Shown one piece after another: positions 27,192-36,582 of a stretch of DNA of 43,196 bases. Each line of letters opens with the position of its first letter. The stretch's first letter is position 1. A program made the translations under genes and the position numbers. The notes beneath the pieces are model-generated. The model did no database searches. It was not told the DNA's origin and was given only the letters and a program-made list of their open reading frames with translations. Source of the stretch: Candidatus Altarchaeales archaeon ex4484_2 (GTDB lineage: Archaea > Altiarchaeota > Altiarchaeia > IMC4 > QMZM01); the NCBI GenBank assembly GCA_002254565.1, contig NJEG01000007.1:1-43196 (forward strand), read 5' to 3'.

Positions 27192-28132
27192 TCAACGGAT
27201 GCACTTAACACCCCCATCTTCTCCGAGGCCTTCACATAAGGCAGATACTCCAGTCCGGTGTTAGGCGAGAGAAACAATTTCTCACCAGATACCAGCTCAG
27301 TTATTGAATCAATCACTTCCTTAACCTCGGAGGGCTTCTCCATCAGGGTGGTTCTCCCGTCCACAACGCCAGCCTGGATAATTTTTTCGGTGGGATGCTC
27401 CTTTATGAGCTTCAGGTTTTCCTTAAGGCCCTCCACAAAATCCAGCCCCAAAACATCAATCGGGTAATCAAGGATCTCGGGATATAGTCCTTTGGCGTCC
27501 CTGAAATAAGTGGCCAGGATAAATGAGGCATTAACACCCTTGGTTAAAACCTCCAAGGCCTCTCCCGCCGCCTCAACACCCTCCTTGTCTGCAAAAAGAA
27601 GCGATGGCTCATCCACCTGTATAATAGAGGCACCTGCACCTGCAAGGGCCTTAGCCTCCTGGTTCATTACCTCAGCCACATCCATCAGGAACTCTTTCTC
27701 ATCTCCATAAAACCTGTTTTGGGATAAATCAACCAAGGAATAGCAGGACAAAACCGGCTTAATGTTTTTCTCTACACTACATGCGGCCCTGTATTCATCC
27801 AGTATTATGGGATTTCCTCTCTCCACTCTACCAACAGCCTCGGGCATCTGGTAATACATGTTGTTGTCGAAGTACCTTATTAAACCAGACAACCTGAAAC
27901 CATCCAGGCTATCGCAAAGATGGCAGAGCATGTTCTGCCAGAGAAGCTGGCCGTCAGTCAACAACCGGATACCTGATTTTTTTTGCTCGCCTAATACCTC
28001 AGCCAAAGCCCTCATGTAGGAGTCATCAATACCTACCCTGGAACCCTTCTGCAGGCCCTCCTGTTTTTTCAGGTAGTCGCTGAACCATTCCGGCCTAGGG
28101 TAACTCCCAACCGTTGATAGAGTATATTCCAT
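27188..28132 (-). CDS. MetE-core paralog lacking zinc ligands
   Basis: STVGSYPRPEWF, IIQVDEPSLLF; the aligned zinc positions read LATYFRDAKG and SPNTGLEYL, without His/Cys/Cys. Confidence 0.75.
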   Translation of the reverse strand: MEYTLSTVGSYPRPEWFSDYLKKQEGLQKGSRVGIDDSYMRALAEVLGEQKKSGIRLLTDGQLLWQNMLCHLCDSLDGFRLSGLIRYFDNNMYYQMPEAVGRVERGNPIILDEYRAACSVEKNIKPVLSCYSLVDLSQNRFYGDEKEFLMDVAEVMNQEAKALAGAGASIIQVDEPSLLFADKEGVEAAGEALEVLTKGVNASFILATYFRDAKGLYPEILDYPIDVLGLDFVEGLKENLKLIKEHPTEKIIQAGVVDGRTTLMEKPSEVKEVIDSITELVSGEKLFLSPNTGLEYLPYVKASEKMGVLSASVD

Positions 28133-28158
28133 ATGAAATCAGTACAAAGTATTGGGTT

Positions 28159-28869
28159 CTAGTCTTTATATTTTCCATCCCTAAGCCTGGAACCGAAGCC
28201 CTTCAGCTCCAAGGCTATCGCCTGGTTTACCGCCCGCTCCAAAGAGATGGTAAATAAGGGAATTAATAAGGCAGCATAACCTGTGATCTTATCCCTGAAG
28301 GAGGCCTCCCTCAGGCTGAAGCCTCTGGCCTTCTGGGCCTCCATTATCTGCTCCAGGTCACTGTAGATCAAAGCCGTTGAGCGGTTCAAGAAAACAATAA
28401 AAAACAAAACACTATCCGGAACCCTTAATCCAAGTAAACCAAATCCGGACACCCTAGAAACCAACTCTAGAGGATTGGTGGATGCAATAAATAGAATGGA
28501 TGTGGAAAGCAGACAGTATATCCTTAAACCAACCTCCAAACCCGCAACAAAACCCTCCAGCGAAAAACTAGGATTGAAGAAGAAGAGAGACATATTACCT
28601 TCACCAGTAAAGGATTGATGGAAGAAAAGCTGGAACAATAAGATAAAAGGGAACATGTAGAGGATAAAGAATCTAGTCTGCTTGCGCAGCCTGTCACCCA
28701 ATCCCGAATAGAAAGCAATAAAGGATATAGATAAGGTAAAGAATAACAGGGGGAGCAGACTGGAATAAAGCACAATAACCCAAAGCAACACCAAAAGAAT
28801 AATCTTGGATAGGGGATCCATCCCGTAAAGGAAACCCGTTCCCTGCCTGTACTCGAAAAAATCCCTCAT
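28159..28869 (-). CDS. ecfT: ECF transporter T component
   Basis: Polytopic; MEAQKARGFSLREA coupling-helix motif; in an operon with the dual ABC ATPase. Confidence 0.85.
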   Translation of the reverse strand: MRDFFEYRQGTGFLYGMDPLSKIILLVLLWVIVLYSSLLPLLFFTLSISFIAFYSGLGDRLRKQTRFFILYMFPFILLFQLFFHQSFTGEGNMSLFFFNPSFSLEGFVAGLEVGLRIYCLLSTSILFIASTNPLELVSRVSGFGLLGLRVPDSVLFFIVFLNRSTALIYSDLEQIMEAQKARGFSLREASFRDKITGYAALLIPLFTISLERAVNQAIALELKGFGSRLRDGKYKD

Positions 28870-30266
28870 TGTTCAACCAACCTCCCGTTATCCAAGAGCA
28901 GGGTCCGGTCCGCCAGAGAACCATAATACCTGGGTTGGTGGGATACCACCACAATAGTCCTGCCCTGTTTTTTCATCTCACTCAGGTAGCCTATAAGCCT
29001 TTTCTTCCCATTGAAGTCCAGATAGGTCATGGGCTCGTCCAGGACCATAATTCGGGGATTCGAAACCAGCGATGAAGCAAGAGCAAGCCTCTGCTTCTCT
29101 CCCGCAGAAAGAGACTGAGGGCTTCTATCTGAAAAACCCTTCAGGTCAAACAGGTCGAGTATTTCCTGAACCCTCTCCTTCCCTTCACCAGCATCCAGTA
29201 TATCCAGGGTATACTCCACCTCTCCAGTAACTGTGTTCCTGAACAACTGATGCTCGGGGTTCTGGAAAAGGAATCCAAGATTCCTGGCGATGTCCCTTCG
29301 AGAATGCTCTCTTAAGGATTTACCATCCATCAAGACCTGGCCCCCATCCGGATCCAGCAACCTGTTAAGGTGTTTTAGCAGGGTTGTTTTACCTGAACCG
29401 TTTCCCCCCAACAAAAGAATGAATTCGCCCTCCATTATTTCCAGATTAACACCATCAAGGATTTCCCTAAAACACAGGTCCTCCACGGAAATCTTTGCCC
29501 TCGCCGCAGCCTTCCTGGCTTCGCTTCCACCCCATTTAAGGTTTAGAGGCTCTACACCGTAGGAAGAAAGTGCTTCATCCTCCAGGAAGAGCGGGTCTTT
29601 GGAATCCTCAACAACACATCCATCAGATAACACAACATATCGGGAGCTGTATTTAGCTGCCAGGGTATCATGCGTTATTAGAATAATAGTCTTGCCCTTC
29701 CGGTTAAGCTGTTGCAGGGTTTCCAGAAGACTCTCTCTTTCCAGTGCGTCAAGCTGGGAGGTGGGCTCGTCAAGCACCAGTATGCTGGGGTCTGTGGAAA
29801 GAATTGATGCAAGCAACGCCTTCTGTTTCTCGCCCTCAGATAAATCAAGAAATTTGCGTTTAAGCAGGTGAGAGATACCTAATTCACTTGAAAGCTCCTT
29901 TATTCTTTCCTCAGAGAGAAGCCCGTAATTATCTAACTGGAAACGGATCTCCTCCTCCACTGTAGAAAAGAAAAACTGGGACTCGTAATCCTGTAACAGA
30001 AACCCCACATCAGATACAATGTCATGAATCTCATGCTCCAGTGTGTTTTTATTATTAACGAACACCTCCCCCCTGAAACTTCCCTGAAGAAGGTGGGGTA
30101 TGATCCCTGCCATAGACAAGGCCAAGGTTGTTTTCCCGGAGCCGTTAGCGCCTAGTATTGAAATAAACTCCCCCCTCCCTATTTCAAGATTCACCTGACC
30201 TAAAACCCTGCTTTCAGAGTCAAGGAAGGAGAATGAATATTTTCTTATCTCTACACATGCTGTCAT
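28866..30266 (-). CDS. ECF transporter ATPase, two ABC domains in one chain
   Basis: Two Walker A (LGANGSGKTT, LGGNGSGKTT), signature (LSEGEKQK, LSAGEKQR) and Walker B sites. ATG at 30266 preferred; the track start (30326) overlaps the upstream gene. Confidence 0.9.
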   Translation of the reverse strand: MTACVEIRKYSFSFLDSESRVLGQVNLEIGRGEFISILGANGSGKTTLALSMAGIIPHLLQGSFRGEVFVNNKNTLEHEIHDIVSDVGFLLQDYESQFFFSTVEEEIRFQLDNYGLLSEERIKELSSELGISHLLKRKFLDLSEGEKQKALLASILSTDPSILVLDEPTSQLDALERESLLETLQQLNRKGKTIILITHDTLAAKYSSRYVVLSDGCVVEDSKDPLFLEDEALSSYGVEPLNLKWGGSEARKAAARAKISVEDLCFREILDGVNLEIMEGEFILLLGGNGSGKTTLLKHLNRLLDPDGGQVLMDGKSLREHSRRDIARNLGFLFQNPEHQLFRNTVTGEVEYTLDILDAGEGKERVQEILDLFDLKGFSDRSPQSLSAGEKQRLALASSLVSNPRIMVLDEPMTYLDFNGKKRLIGYLSEMKKQGRTIVVVSHQPRYYGSLADRTLLLDNGRLVEQ

Positions 30267-30273
30267 TCTGGTC

Positions 30274-31194
30274 TTACTCTCGGTGGATGAGCCACCTAAG
30301 TCTTGGATTAGACTCCAAGGCAACAAGCAATGGGAGAGTGATATATGTAGCGATTAAGGCGGTAATAAGTCTCTCTGCGCCTGCGCCTATCGCAAAGGGT
30401 GTATAGAGGTCAGCAACCTGTTGGGCGGTCATAGCGTAGATACTGTAACCGTAGGCACCGAACAGGATATTACCAACCATGCAGTCTATCTCTAAACCAA
30501 TGAACGAAAGCAGTAGTACAGCCAAAAAAACACCCCTCAGGAGGTATACTGCAGCAGAAAGGTATAACGCCAGAAGAATGGATGAGTAAATCAATGGGAT
30601 CTGGGGGATGAACTCCATCAATCCATTATCCAAACCCAGGGACCTTATCAAGAGGGCTGCTACAATTAATCCAACCACTACTAGGGGCGTTATAATCTGC
30701 AGCCGAGGAAACCCTTTATTTGCATCTCCCCCAATGCCCTTGCTTGTGAAGGACTTCTTTATGAGATAGACTGTTGGGTAAATAAGCAACAGGGCGATGA
30801 ATTTATCCCAGAGAGCCCATAATGGAACATAAACGTTTCCTGGAACCTGGAAAAACAATACCAAGAGCAGTGTTAGTAAAAGAGTTGTGGTTGCTGCTTT
30901 TCTATGCATCAATAATGCAATCGATAAAGCCCCTGATGCCATTGGAAGGAATCCAAGCTGGAGAAACATCTCACTTGGTCTGAAGATGCTGTATATTAAA
31001 GCCCCTGAGGTTACACCAAGTGCACCCAATAGTCCGGTGGAGGCGCCTACTGCCCCTATGACTTCCATAACCGCTGCGATATTCACATATCCTATGGCGG
31101 GCAGTGGAGCAATCAACAATACCATGGTTAATGCCGCTAACACGCTGGCTATGGTGAGTCTCAGGGTTCCTGGAATTCTTTTATTGTTCTCCAT
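30274..31194 (-). CDS. ECF transporter substrate-binding (S) component-like membrane protein
   Basis: 306-aa polytopic protein upstream of the ECF A/A' and T genes; small-residue-rich TM helices. Confidence 0.6.
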   Translation of the reverse strand: MENNKRIPGTLRLTIASVLAALTMVLLIAPLPAIGYVNIAAVMEVIGAVGASTGLLGALGVTSGALIYSIFRPSEMFLQLGFLPMASGALSIALLMHRKAATTTLLLTLLLVLFFQVPGNVYVPLWALWDKFIALLLIYPTVYLIKKSFTSKGIGGDANKGFPRLQIITPLVVVGLIVAALLIRSLGLDNGLMEFIPQIPLIYSSILLALYLSAAVYLLRGVFLAVLLLSFIGLEIDCMVGNILFGAYGYSIYAMTAQQVADLYTPFAIGAGAERLITALIATYITLPLLVALESNPRLRWLIHRE

Positions 31195-31201
31195 TTTTCC
31201 T

Positions 31202-31217
31202 GTGTAGTATACTACAC
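31202..31217. promoter_or_regulatory. Perfect 16-bp palindrome, candidate operator
   Basis: GTGTAGTATACTACAC equals its reverse complement; lies between the divergent S-component and wHTH regulator genes. Confidence 0.6.
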
Positions 31218-31266
31218 TCTGATGTTATATATTACACTTACCCATATATATTCAATCAAACGAAAA

Positions 31267-31701
31267 ATGAAGCAGATACCGTGCATAGTATTCCTGCCCG
31301 AAGACAGGGAGGAGAGAATCAACATGCTCCAGAGCATATTCGGCTCAGAGGTCAAGATGGAGATACTCAAGCAGTTTTGCACGGAGACAGGAGTCAAAAA
31401 GAAAATCTACCAGCATGACCTGATAGAAGATATGAACTACTCCAACAAGACCATAATAACACACGTCAAGGATCTGGTAGGGCTTGGAATCCTCAGGGAG
31501 GGGATGGAGAAAAAAAGGAACTGGAGGAAACACCTTGAGGTAAAGGAGAATATGGAATGGCTTATCCTCCTGTTACATGACCCTGGGAAACTTGAGGAAG
31601 AGAAATTAAGGGATAGCATAGAGAAATTCTCCACACTTTACCTGAAACACCTCAAGTCTCTGGTAAAGCAATACGGCATCGATGAAAGACATCTTTTATA
31701 G
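31267..31701 (+). CDS. Winged-helix transcriptional regulator
   Basis: KMEILKQFCTE...YQHDLIEDMNYSNKTIITHVKDLVGLGILREG; divergent from the ECF operon. Confidence 0.65.
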   Translation: MKQIPCIVFLPEDREERINMLQSIFGSEVKMEILKQFCTETGVKKKIYQHDLIEDMNYSNKTIITHVKDLVGLGILREGMEKKRNWRKHLEVKENMEWLILLLHDPGKLEEEKLRDSIEKFSTLYLKHLKSLVKQYGIDERHLL

Positions 31702-31728
31702 GCTGAATCGTATATATATTCCCTTAAA

Positions 31729-32019
31729 ATGAAAGGCTCTAAAGGCTACCGCCGGAAAACAAGGAACCTGAAGGTTAAACCCAGAAACAGGGGGAAACTC
31801 AAGATAAGAAACTATCTCCAGGAATTCGATGAGGGGGATAAGGTGGTGATAAATATAAATCCCAGCTACCAGAAGATACCACACCCCCGGTTCAACTCAA
31901 AAGTAGGTGCAGTATCAGGCAAACAGGGTAGGGCATACTATGTGCAAATACGTGATGGGAATAAAAACAAAAAAGTGCTGGTAACCCCAGAACACCTCAT
32001 TTCTTTAACCAACAAATAA
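31729..32019 (+). CDS. rpl21e: Ribosomal protein L21e
   Basis: MKGSKGYRRKTRNLKVKPRNRGKL...GDKVVININPSYQKIPHPRF; followed by rpo4. Confidence 0.9.
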   Translation: MKGSKGYRRKTRNLKVKPRNRGKLKIRNYLQEFDEGDKVVININPSYQKIPHPRFNSKVGAVSGKQGRAYYVQIRDGNKNKKVLVTPEHLISLTNK

Positions 32020-32020
32020 A

Positions 32021-32365
32021 ATGAAAATCATAGACGAAAGATACATCCCCCTAGTTGATGTAAGGGATATACTGGGGAAGAAAGAGAAAGACTACCTGGA
32101 GGAGGAAAAGGAGATGCTCTATGAGCAGAGAAGGGCCCTAGATCATGCTAGGAGAGCAACTAAACTTGAGTCCAAGGATGTAAAGGAGATGAAGAAAAAG
32201 TTAGTTGGACTAGAGCTGGGTTTGTCGCAGGAGCAGCTAATCAAGATATGTGATATACTCCCTGAGACCGTTGACGACATACGCGCTGTTTTTGCCAAAG
32301 AGCGGTTCAAATACAGTGAGGAAGAAATAAGGAAAATAATAGACATTCTCGACCAGTACCGCTAG
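32021..32365 (+). CDS. rpo4: RNA polymerase subunit Rpo4 (RpoF)
   Basis: Size, sequence and rpl21e-rpo4-DUF655 gene order typical of archaea. Confidence 0.85.
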   Translation: MKIIDERYIPLVDVRDILGKKEKDYLEEEKEMLYEQRRALDHARRATKLESKDVKEMKKKLVGLELGLSQEQLIKICDILPETVDDIRAVFAKERFKYSEEEIRKIIDILDQYR

Positions 32366-32410
32366 TTTGTGATATTTATTATTCTTGCAATAATTAAACA
32401 CCATGTTAAA

Positions 32411-32974
32411 ATGAAAAAGGATGAATATGTTCGCGTGCTAGACTTCCTGCCCATGGGCAAATCAGAGGTTCCACCCCACAAGAGGAAACCCATCGCCCAG
32501 GTGGTAGGGGAGGAGTATTTTTCGCTGCTGGAGCTTGCTCCCAGAAAAAACACGACGCTGGAGGTAGGCGACCGAATTTATATAGGTGAAGGAACCAGAG
32601 ACAAAGTAGATCACATAGAAAGACGCATCAAGTACGAATGGCTTACACCAACAGCTAAAACAGAACTCAAGATAATCCTGATGGAAATAATAAAAGTCAG
32701 GGAAGAGAAATTCATCGAATTCTTCAACACAGTAGGTATTATAAGCACCAGACTCCATAAACTAGAGACCCTGCCCAGGATAGGTAAAAGACACAGACAG
32801 GATATATTAGCTGAGAGGGATATAGAACCCTTCAAAGACTTCAAGGATTTACAGGCGAGGGTTAAGAACATGCCCGACCCCTGCAAGATACTAGCTGAGA
32901 AGATTATAGACGAACTAAAAAACGAGAGTAAATACTATCTCTTTGTACCCTACATCGAGATGAAAATACCATGA
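32411..32974 (+). CDS. DUF655 family protein (HhH-containing)
   Basis: MKKDEYVRVLDFLPMGKS...LHKLETLPRIGKRHRQDILAERD; conserved neighbour of rpo4. Confidence 0.85.
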   Translation: MKKDEYVRVLDFLPMGKSEVPPHKRKPIAQVVGEEYFSLLELAPRKNTTLEVGDRIYIGEGTRDKVDHIERRIKYEWLTPTAKTELKIILMEIIKVREEKFIEFFNTVGIISTRLHKLETLPRIGKRHRQDILAERDIEPFKDFKDLQARVKNMPDPCKILAEKIIDELKNESKYYLFVPYIEMKIP

Positions 32975-33016
32975 GTTTTTTTAAACATGTAATAAAAAGT
33001 TATACTTGAATTCAAA

Positions 33017-33202
33017 ATGGTGAAAATCGAAATCGACAGAGAGAGATGCATAGGTTGTGGCGCCTGCGTAAACGTCTGCCCAGTGTCACTATACGAGCTT
33101 GTTGACGAGAAATCAAAGGTCACAGGAAACGTAGACACCTGTATTCTATGCCGGGCCTGTGAGACAAGCTGTCCCGTAGGATGTATAAAGATAACTGAAT
33201 AA
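33017..33202 (+). CDS. 2[4Fe-4S] ferredoxin
   Basis: CIGCGACVNVCPV...CILCRACETSCPVGC. Confidence 0.9.
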   Translation: MVKIEIDRERCIGCGACVNVCPVSLYELVDEKSKVTGNVDTCILCRACETSCPVGCIKITE

Positions 33203-33215
33203 TTTTTTTCGAAAA

Positions 33216-33704
33216 ATGAGTTTACCAATATGTAGTATATGCGCCAAGACAAAAGTCTTGTGCAGTAAATGCGAGTCAAAGCTCCAGAAAGGCGAGATAA
33301 GCGAACTGGAGGTGGATATATCCAAGCTACTTTATGAGCTAGGTGACGGGGAGATAGGATTCGAGAGAGCAATCGACACCCAAAACTTCATAATCATATT
33401 AACCGACAAGAAAAACATAGGTAAGATTATAGGTAAAGGTGGGGACAACATAAGGCACTTATCCAACACACTAGGTAAACAAATCAGGGTTATAGGAACC
33501 GGGGATTTAGAGGAAATCCTCTACGATTTCGTTGCCCCAGCCAAGGTGAAAAGCGTTAACAAAGTATACAAGACAGACGGCTCAATAACAAAAAGAGTCA
33601 AGATAGATAAAAGAGATAAGAAAAAGCTGAGAATGGACCTCAATGAGATAGAGAAACTAATAAGATCTCTGACAGACGAGGATATAGAAATAGTCTACAG
33701 CTGA
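33216..33704 (+). CDS. Zn-ribbon/KH-domain RNA-binding protein (archaeal NusA-like)
   Basis: CSICAKTKVLCSKCESK zinc motif; KH GKIIGKGGDNIRHLSNTLGKQIRV. Confidence 0.75.
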   Translation: MSLPICSICAKTKVLCSKCESKLQKGEISELEVDISKLLYELGDGEIGFERAIDTQNFIIILTDKKNIGKIIGKGGDNIRHLSNTLGKQIRVIGTGDLEEILYDFVAPAKVKSVNKVYKTDGSITKRVKIDKRDKKKLRMDLNEIEKLIRSLTDEDIEIVYS

Positions 33705-33713
33705 AAAAGAAAG

Positions 33714-35015
33714 ATGAGATCTCATTACTCCAGCCAAGTAACACATGAACTGGAAGATGAAATAGTTATTCTATGTGGATGGGTTCACGAGAAAAGAGAT
33801 CTGGGAAATCTTAAGTTTCTGGTTCTGAGAGACAGGGAAGGGTTTATCCAGATTACTGCGAAAAAAGGCGTTACAGGAGATGACATACTTGAAGATATTA
33901 ACTCCCTCAGCAAGGAATCTGTTATCCAAGTTAAAGGAAAGGTTAAGTTAAACAATAAAGCACCTAACGGGTTGGAGATTAATCCCTCAAACCTTAAGGT
34001 GATAAATGAATCCAACTCCCCCCTGCCTCTGGACGTCACCCAGAAGGTAGACTCAGACATGGACACCCGCCTGAACAACAGATTCATGGACTTAAGGAAA
34101 CCAGGGGTATCCTCCATATTCCGGCTGAGGAGTGCCATCATCAACAGGAGCAGGGAATATCTCAAAGGGGAAGGTTTCATAGAGATGTGCTCCCCCAAGA
34201 TTATCGCTTCAGCATCAGAGGGCGGAACAGATTTATTTCCCATATCCTACTTCGACAAGGAGGCCTTTCTGGCACAGAGCCCCCAGCTCTATAAGCAGAT
34301 GCTGATGGGGTCAGGACTCGATCGGGTTTTTGAAACCACAACCTATTTCAGGGCTGAGGAACACGATACCAGAAGACACCTGAATGAGGTCTCTGCAATA
34401 GATTTGGAGATGGCCTTCATAGAAAGCGAAGAGGACATAATGCAGATGCTTGAGCGCCTGGTTGTGGAGATGATTAAGACAGCATCCTCCTGCAAAAAGG
34501 AGCTGGAAACCCTTGAGTGGGAGATAAAGGTTCCCCAGCTTCCCCTGAAGAGGTTCACCTACGATGAATGCCTTAATTTACTAGCTAAGGAAGGTAAGGA
34601 GATACCGTGGGGTGAGGACATAGACACCGAGGGAGAGAAGCTTTTGGGTAAACTGTTACAGGAAAAACAAGGTATTGAACTATATTTCATAACAAAATAT
34701 CCCCTTAAGAGCAAGCCATTTTATACCATGCCAGATGGTGAGAAATACTCACGGTCTTTTGATTTATGCTTTAAGGGAGTGGAGGTTTCCTCAGGAGGCC
34801 AGAGAATCCACAGCCACAACCACCTGGTTAAGAGAATCGAACAACACAACCTGGAGCCGGAAAACTTCGAATACTACCTAAAGTGCTTCCAGTACGGTAT
34901 GCCCCCCCATGGAGGCTTCGGGTTAGGCGTTGACAGGATGATGATGCAGTTGCTGGATTTACCAATCAAAGAGGTTGTGATGTTCCCACGAGATAGACAT
35001 CGGCTTACACCATAA
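33714..35015 (+). CDS. aspS: Aspartyl-tRNA synthetase (archaeal type)
   Basis: OB-fold N-terminus VILCGWVHEKRDLG; class II motifs FRAEEHDTRRHLNE and GGFGLGVDRMMM. Confidence 0.93.
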   Translation: MRSHYSSQVTHELEDEIVILCGWVHEKRDLGNLKFLVLRDREGFIQITAKKGVTGDDILEDINSLSKESVIQVKGKVKLNNKAPNGLEINPSNLKVINESNSPLPLDVTQKVDSDMDTRLNNRFMDLRKPGVSSIFRLRSAIINRSREYLKGEGFIEMCSPKIIASASEGGTDLFPISYFDKEAFLAQSPQLYKQMLMGSGLDRVFETTTYFRAEEHDTRRHLNEVSAIDLEMAFIESEEDIMQMLERLVVEMIKTASSCKKELETLEWEIKVPQLPLKRFTYDECLNLLAKEGKEIPWGEDIDTEGEKLLGKLLQEKQGIELYFITKYPLKSKPFYTMPDGEKYSRSFDLCFKGVEVSSGGQRIHSHNHLVKRIEQHNLEPENFEYYLKCFQYGMPPHGGFGLGVDRMMMQLLDLPIKEVVMFPRDRHRLTP

Positions 35016-35067
35016 ATCTCCGCATCTTGTATAAATCCCCGGCAGCCAATAATTTACCTGAAAGGAA

Positions 35068-35796
35068 ATGATTACCGGATACTCTCGTTTTATTCAGCTT
35101 ATACCAGTTTTTTTGCTGGTTTTTTTAACAATAGCCTTAGGGACCACCGGATACATGTGGCTTGAGGATCTCTCGTTGCTGGATGCGTTCTATTTTACTG
35201 TTATAACAATAACGAGCGTTGGTTTCGGAGACCTCCACCCGACCACAGAATCATCAAAGCTTTTCACGATAGCCCTTGTTTTAATTGGAATGTTTTCCTT
35301 ATTTTATTTAATAAGCGAGCTTATCAGCTTCTTCCTCGAAAGCAGAATAGTGGATACAATGTTTCTCAGGAGGATAAAGCGAAGCATAAGAAAAATGAGA
35401 AACCACATAATACTCTGCGGGTACGGAAACGTCGGCTCACTCATAGCCGATTCCCTGGGGGTGCATAATGTTGTTGTAATAGACAAGGATGAGATGAAAA
35501 TTAATGATGCCAGAGATCGGGGATTCAATACCGTCTTCGGGGACTCAATAAACTCAGAGACTTTAAAGAATGCTAACATAGATAAAGCGAAAGCAATTAT
35601 TGTTGCGTTAAACTCAGACCCTGATGCAGTGTATACAATACTTGCTGCAAAGGAACTTAACAGAGACATTGAGGTTTATGCAAGATCCAACGAGAAAGGC
35701 TCCCTGAACAAGATGAAGAGGGCGGGAGCAAATTATGTGATATGTCTCCCGGGTGTTGGGAGCGACGCAATTCTTAAGGCCATGGAAAAGGGATGA
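35068..35796 (+). CDS. Two-TM potassium channel with RCK/TrkA-N domain
   Basis: Pore TVITITSVGFGD; Rossmann HIILCGYGNVGSLIADSL. Confidence 0.9.
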   Translation: MITGYSRFIQLIPVFLLVFLTIALGTTGYMWLEDLSLLDAFYFTVITITSVGFGDLHPTTESSKLFTIALVLIGMFSLFYLISELISFFLESRIVDTMFLRRIKRSIRKMRNHIILCGYGNVGSLIADSLGVHNVVVIDKDEMKINDARDRGFNTVFGDSINSETLKNANIDKAKAIIVALNSDPDAVYTILAAKELNRDIEVYARSNEKGSLNKMKRAGANYVICLPGVGSDAILKAMEKG

Positions 35797-35803
35797 AAGG
35801 AAG

Positions 35804-36382
35804 ATGCTTTTTGAGATAGATTTAAGAATCATAGACGCCCTGTGGTTTATCCTGCCCGCATATTTCGCCAACTCCATACCAGTTAACGTGTCAAAAATAA
35901 AGATGCTGGAGTGGCTTGGGAAACCAATAGATGAGAGTAGAGAATTCCTGGGACACAGGATTTTCGGTGACGGGAAGACCTGGAGGGGTTTATTCTTTGG
36001 GGTGGCAGGTGGCACACTGGCAGGTTTAATCCAGCAAAACATCCACCTGGATGCACAAGTATTCCTCCGTTCGCTTCTGGGGAATAGCTTGTTAACTCTG
36101 CCCCAGATGACGGTGGAACTAGCCTTTATCCTGGCTCTGGGTGCCCTTTTGGGGGACATGGTTGCCAGCTTCATAAAAAGGCAATCAGGTCTAGAAAGGG
36201 GAGACCCTGCGCCCCTACTAGATCAGCTGGATTTCGTGTTCGGGGCTGTTTTTCTTTCATGGCTCCTGATCAGAAGCATAAATTATGAGAGATTCTATGC
36301 CCTCATAATCATAACCCCAGTAATCCATGTAATAGGAAATATCATAGCATGGATGCTGAAACTTAAAAAAAGCCCGTGGTAA
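35804..36382 (+). CDS. carS: CDP-archaeol synthase
   Basis: FGDGKTWRGLFFGV...GDMVASFIKRQSGLERGDPAPLLDQLDFVFGA. ATG at 35804 preferred over the track start. Confidence 0.88.
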   Translation: MLFEIDLRIIDALWFILPAYFANSIPVNVSKIKMLEWLGKPIDESREFLGHRIFGDGKTWRGLFFGVAGGTLAGLIQQNIHLDAQVFLRSLLGNSLLTLPQMTVELAFILALGALLGDMVASFIKRQSGLERGDPAPLLDQLDFVFGAVFLSWLLIRSINYERFYALIIITPVIHVIGNIIAWMLKLKKSPW

Positions 36383-36384
36383 AG

Positions 36385-36582
36385 ATGAAATTTGATTTAG
36401 GGATTATGAGGGATGCCCTGCCTCTTGCAGTAGAGCTTGTTGCAATCACCCTGTTTTTCATCCTCCTCGGCTACTTCATCGGAGGTCTGGTTAATAAGAT
36501 GTTCAGTGTTGTTTGCATGTTTATCGGGGTAACAGTGGGTTTGGGCTTTTTTGTGTGGAGAATAACAAAACGATTTCAGTAG
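36385..36582 (+). CDS. Small two-TM protein, AtpZ/AtpI-like
   Basis: Two TM helices with Gly-rich pattern; next to A-ATPase genes. Confidence 0.35.
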   Translation: MKFDLGIMRDALPLAVELVAITLFFILLGYFIGGLVNKMFSVVCMFIGVTVGLGFFVWRITKRFQ

